Shown: positions 63,229-64,000 of the stretch, in pieces | Layout: each line of letters opens with the position of its first letter | How positions within the stretch are numbered: position 1 is the stretch's first letter | Assembly (NCBI RefSeq): GCF_002355515.1 | Contig: NZ_AP014809.1 | Location: 761,001 to 825,000 of the forward strand | Direction of reading: 5' to 3' | From: Methylorubrum populi | Lineage (GTDB): Bacteria > Pseudomonadota > Alphaproteobacteria > Rhizobiales > Beijerinckiaceae | DNA: 64,000 nt | Translations under genes and position numbers: made by a program | Notes under the pieces: model-generated | What the model was told of the DNA's origin: nothing | Seen by the model: the letters and a program-made list of their open reading frames with translations, nothing else | Database searches by the model: none

Positions 63229-63464
63229 GGCTATCTCCAGCCCGAGGAGCTTGGTCTGAAATCGCCGACATGGAAAGCGGCGTGAAGGATGTGGAACGGT
63301 ACGGCCTCATCCTTCAGCACTTGGCCGAGTCCCCTTTCGCGCTTGAAGGGTCGGAATTGCACCTCGTTGCTGACTTGCTCAAAGCGCACGGCCAGAAGCT
63401 CGCTCAGCAGTGGAACGCTGCCCTTGCGGTAGCGGTCAGGTGTGAGGGCCGGTCATGCGATTGA
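63225..63464 (+). CDS. 79-residue protein, unknown
   Basis: The ATG overlaps the preceding stop. The helical protein has VERYGLILQHLAESPFALEG and ELHLVADLLKAHGQ. The next gene begins 10 bases before its stop. No family recognised. Confidence 0.5.
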   Translation: MRLSPARGAWSEIADMESGVKDVERYGLILQHLAESPFALEGSELHLVADLLKAHGQKLAQQWNAALAVAVRCEGRSCD

Positions 63465-63625
63465 TTCGAGCCTATCACGCAATGGCGCACGTCCGGCTGG
63501 CGGTTGGCTTGCTTCACCTCTCGCTGGGCTTCGGCTGGCTCGGCGAGTGGCTGTGGCACCAAGCTAAAGGGCAGATGGACCGTGCTGCCGAGATCGCCAC
63601 TCGAACGGGGATTGCACGTCAATAG
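63455..63625 (+). CDS. 56-residue membrane peptide, unknown
   Basis: From ATG 63455 the product MRLIRAYHAMAHVRLAVGLL continues with one membrane helix (LHLSLGFGWLGEWLW) and a basic tail. It overlaps the previous gene by 10 bases. It could be a holin-like or membrane accessory peptide, but this is a guess. It is followed by a strong hairpin. Confidence 0.5.
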   Translation: MRLIRAYHAMAHVRLAVGLLHLSLGFGWLGEWLWHQAKGQMDRAAEIATRTGIARQ

Positions 63626-63633
63626 CTCATGGC

Positions 63634-63652
63634 CCGGCCGCGCAGCGGCCGG
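63634..63652 (+). terminator. Strong GC hairpin after the last gene of the element
   Basis: CCGGCCGC (63634-63641), loop GCA, GCGGCCGG (63645-63652), 8 perfect pairs nine bases past the last stop. No U run, so it is a possible rho-assisted terminator of the right-end operon. Confidence 0.45.
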
Positions 63653-63816
63653 AGGACTCGCCAACTTGGCGACTGCTTGCTCGGGCCGTCCCAACCTCAC
63701 TGCCGTCCCGGTTCGCACACATCCGACATCGCTTTGTGGGTTCAGATGTGGGTAGAGCTACTGACTAAGGATCTAAACCAATGCAAAACAACAATATTTT
63801 CAGTGAAGCTGGCGGA

Positions 63817-63831
63817 CGCTCCCTCCGCCAG
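63817..63831. repeat. attR core, direct repeat with attL
   Basis: CGCTCCCTCCGCCAG identical to 42867-42881. Immediately left is CTGGCGGA (63809-63816), the reverse complement of the right arm TCCGCCAG, so this junction holds the element's left arm. Right of it the sequence returns to GC-rich chromosome. Confidence 0.75.
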
Positions 63832-64000
63832 TTTCAAGCCAGAGCTTTCGATCCCGACCGTCTCGTATCGACCCGGCAGTCCTGCCGATGCATGAGCCGC
63901 GCGACCTCGCTTCATCGCGAAAGACCGGGCTTCTCCTTCGTCCCCGCGCGCAACCACCTTGCCTTCGGATGGCGTAGGGCAGCGGCGGTCGACCGATCAG
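63832..64000. other. Chromosomal sequence right of the element, no supported gene
   Basis: About 170 bases to the window edge. GC-rich with short frames on both strands; none can be judged because of the cut. It should continue the chromosome downstream of tRNA-Ser. Confidence 0.4.

Larger units (their letters stand above)
42867..63831. mobile_element. Integrated phage-type element, about 20.95 kb, with integrase, AlpA, primase, Rep, terminase and tail genes but no capsid genes
   Basis: Bounded by a 15-bp direct repeat (42867-42881 and 63817-63831), the first copy being the end of tRNA-Ser. Order: integrase; unknown gene; AlpA; two small genes; Toprim; AAA ATPase; minus-strand secreted protein; IS21 element; repeat array; small genes; terminase and tail operon; three minus-strand AT-rich genes; ribbon-helix-helix-like gene; five small genes. 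No CI-type repressor, holin, portal, protease or major capsid gene is recognisable. Either a satellite or a head-deleted prophage. Confidence 0.85.

Noticed and set aside
42867..63831. Gene transfer agent or tailocin
   Set aside because: A GTA would have capsid and portal genes and no att repeats; a tailocin would lack terminase and integrase and have a full tail set.

Overview
The window comes from a GC-rich alphaproteobacterium, most likely a Methylobacterium/Methylorubrum relative. The reasons are strong GC bias at third codon positions and typical alphaproteobacterial families: DUF2336, DUF1491, a Mic60-like membrane protein followed by a HemY-type TPR protein, and a CtrA-type box. The species assignment is inference; no rRNA or marker gene in the window settles it.

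Bases 1-42790 are ordinary chromosome made of short, mostly unlinked operons. In order they hold: a DapA-like aldolase (cut by the window edge), DUF2336 and DUF1491 proteins, a peptidoglycan-binding membrane protein and a PAS sensor kinase; a cydB-like oxidase subunit with a 32-codon DUF2474-type partner; an MFS transporter coupled to a 41-codon membrane peptide; a class A penicillin-binding protein with an SNase-like tail; a LysR regulator, a DUF1275 protein, AMP nucleosidase, TrmO, a BioF2/GNAT protein, DUF1810, a histone-deacetylase-like amidohydrolase and a GT21-like glycosyltransferase; an ethanolamine-type permease, a large secreted protein of unknown function, a class I amidotransferase, and a divergent aldo/keto reductase-AraC pair. 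After tRNA-Leu(CAA) come an FAD monooxygenase, a DedA-DsbB pair, a ParB-like protein, an acyltransferase, an EVE protein, gpsA, a soluble PAS chemoreceptor preceded by a CtrA box, and the tsaD / hemD-mic60-hemY cluster ending at tRNA-Ser(GGA).

Bases 42867-63831 are an integrated phage-type element of about 20.95 kb, inserted in the 3' end of tRNA-Ser(GGA) and bounded by a 15-bp direct repeat. The left part has a P4-type integrase, an AlpA-like regulator, a Toprim primase-like protein and an AAA (RepA-like) ATPase. An IS21-family element (istA-istB) is inserted just downstream, followed by a palindromic GGGACA repeat array that could be a replication origin. The right half carries a tightly overlapped late operon: possible small terminase, large terminase, several small proteins, a baseplate-hub-like protein, a virion-morphogenesis-like protein and a tape-measure protein fused to a tail-tip lysozyme. 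There is no portal, protease, major capsid or tail tube gene, and no open frame large enough for a portal. Three AT-richer minus-strand genes (a membrane-anchored coiled-coil protein and two secreted proteins) and a string of small overlapping genes lie at the right end.

The most interesting object is this element. It combines satellite-type early genes (integrase, AlpA, primase, Rep) with terminase and tail genes but no capsid. It could be a phage satellite of an unusual kind or a prophage that lost its head genes. Other points worth a look are the PBP-SNase fusion, cydB without cydA, a coding 15-bp tandem repeat in the Mic60-like gene, the CtrA box before the chemoreceptor, and an inverted repeat over the DUF2336 promoter region.
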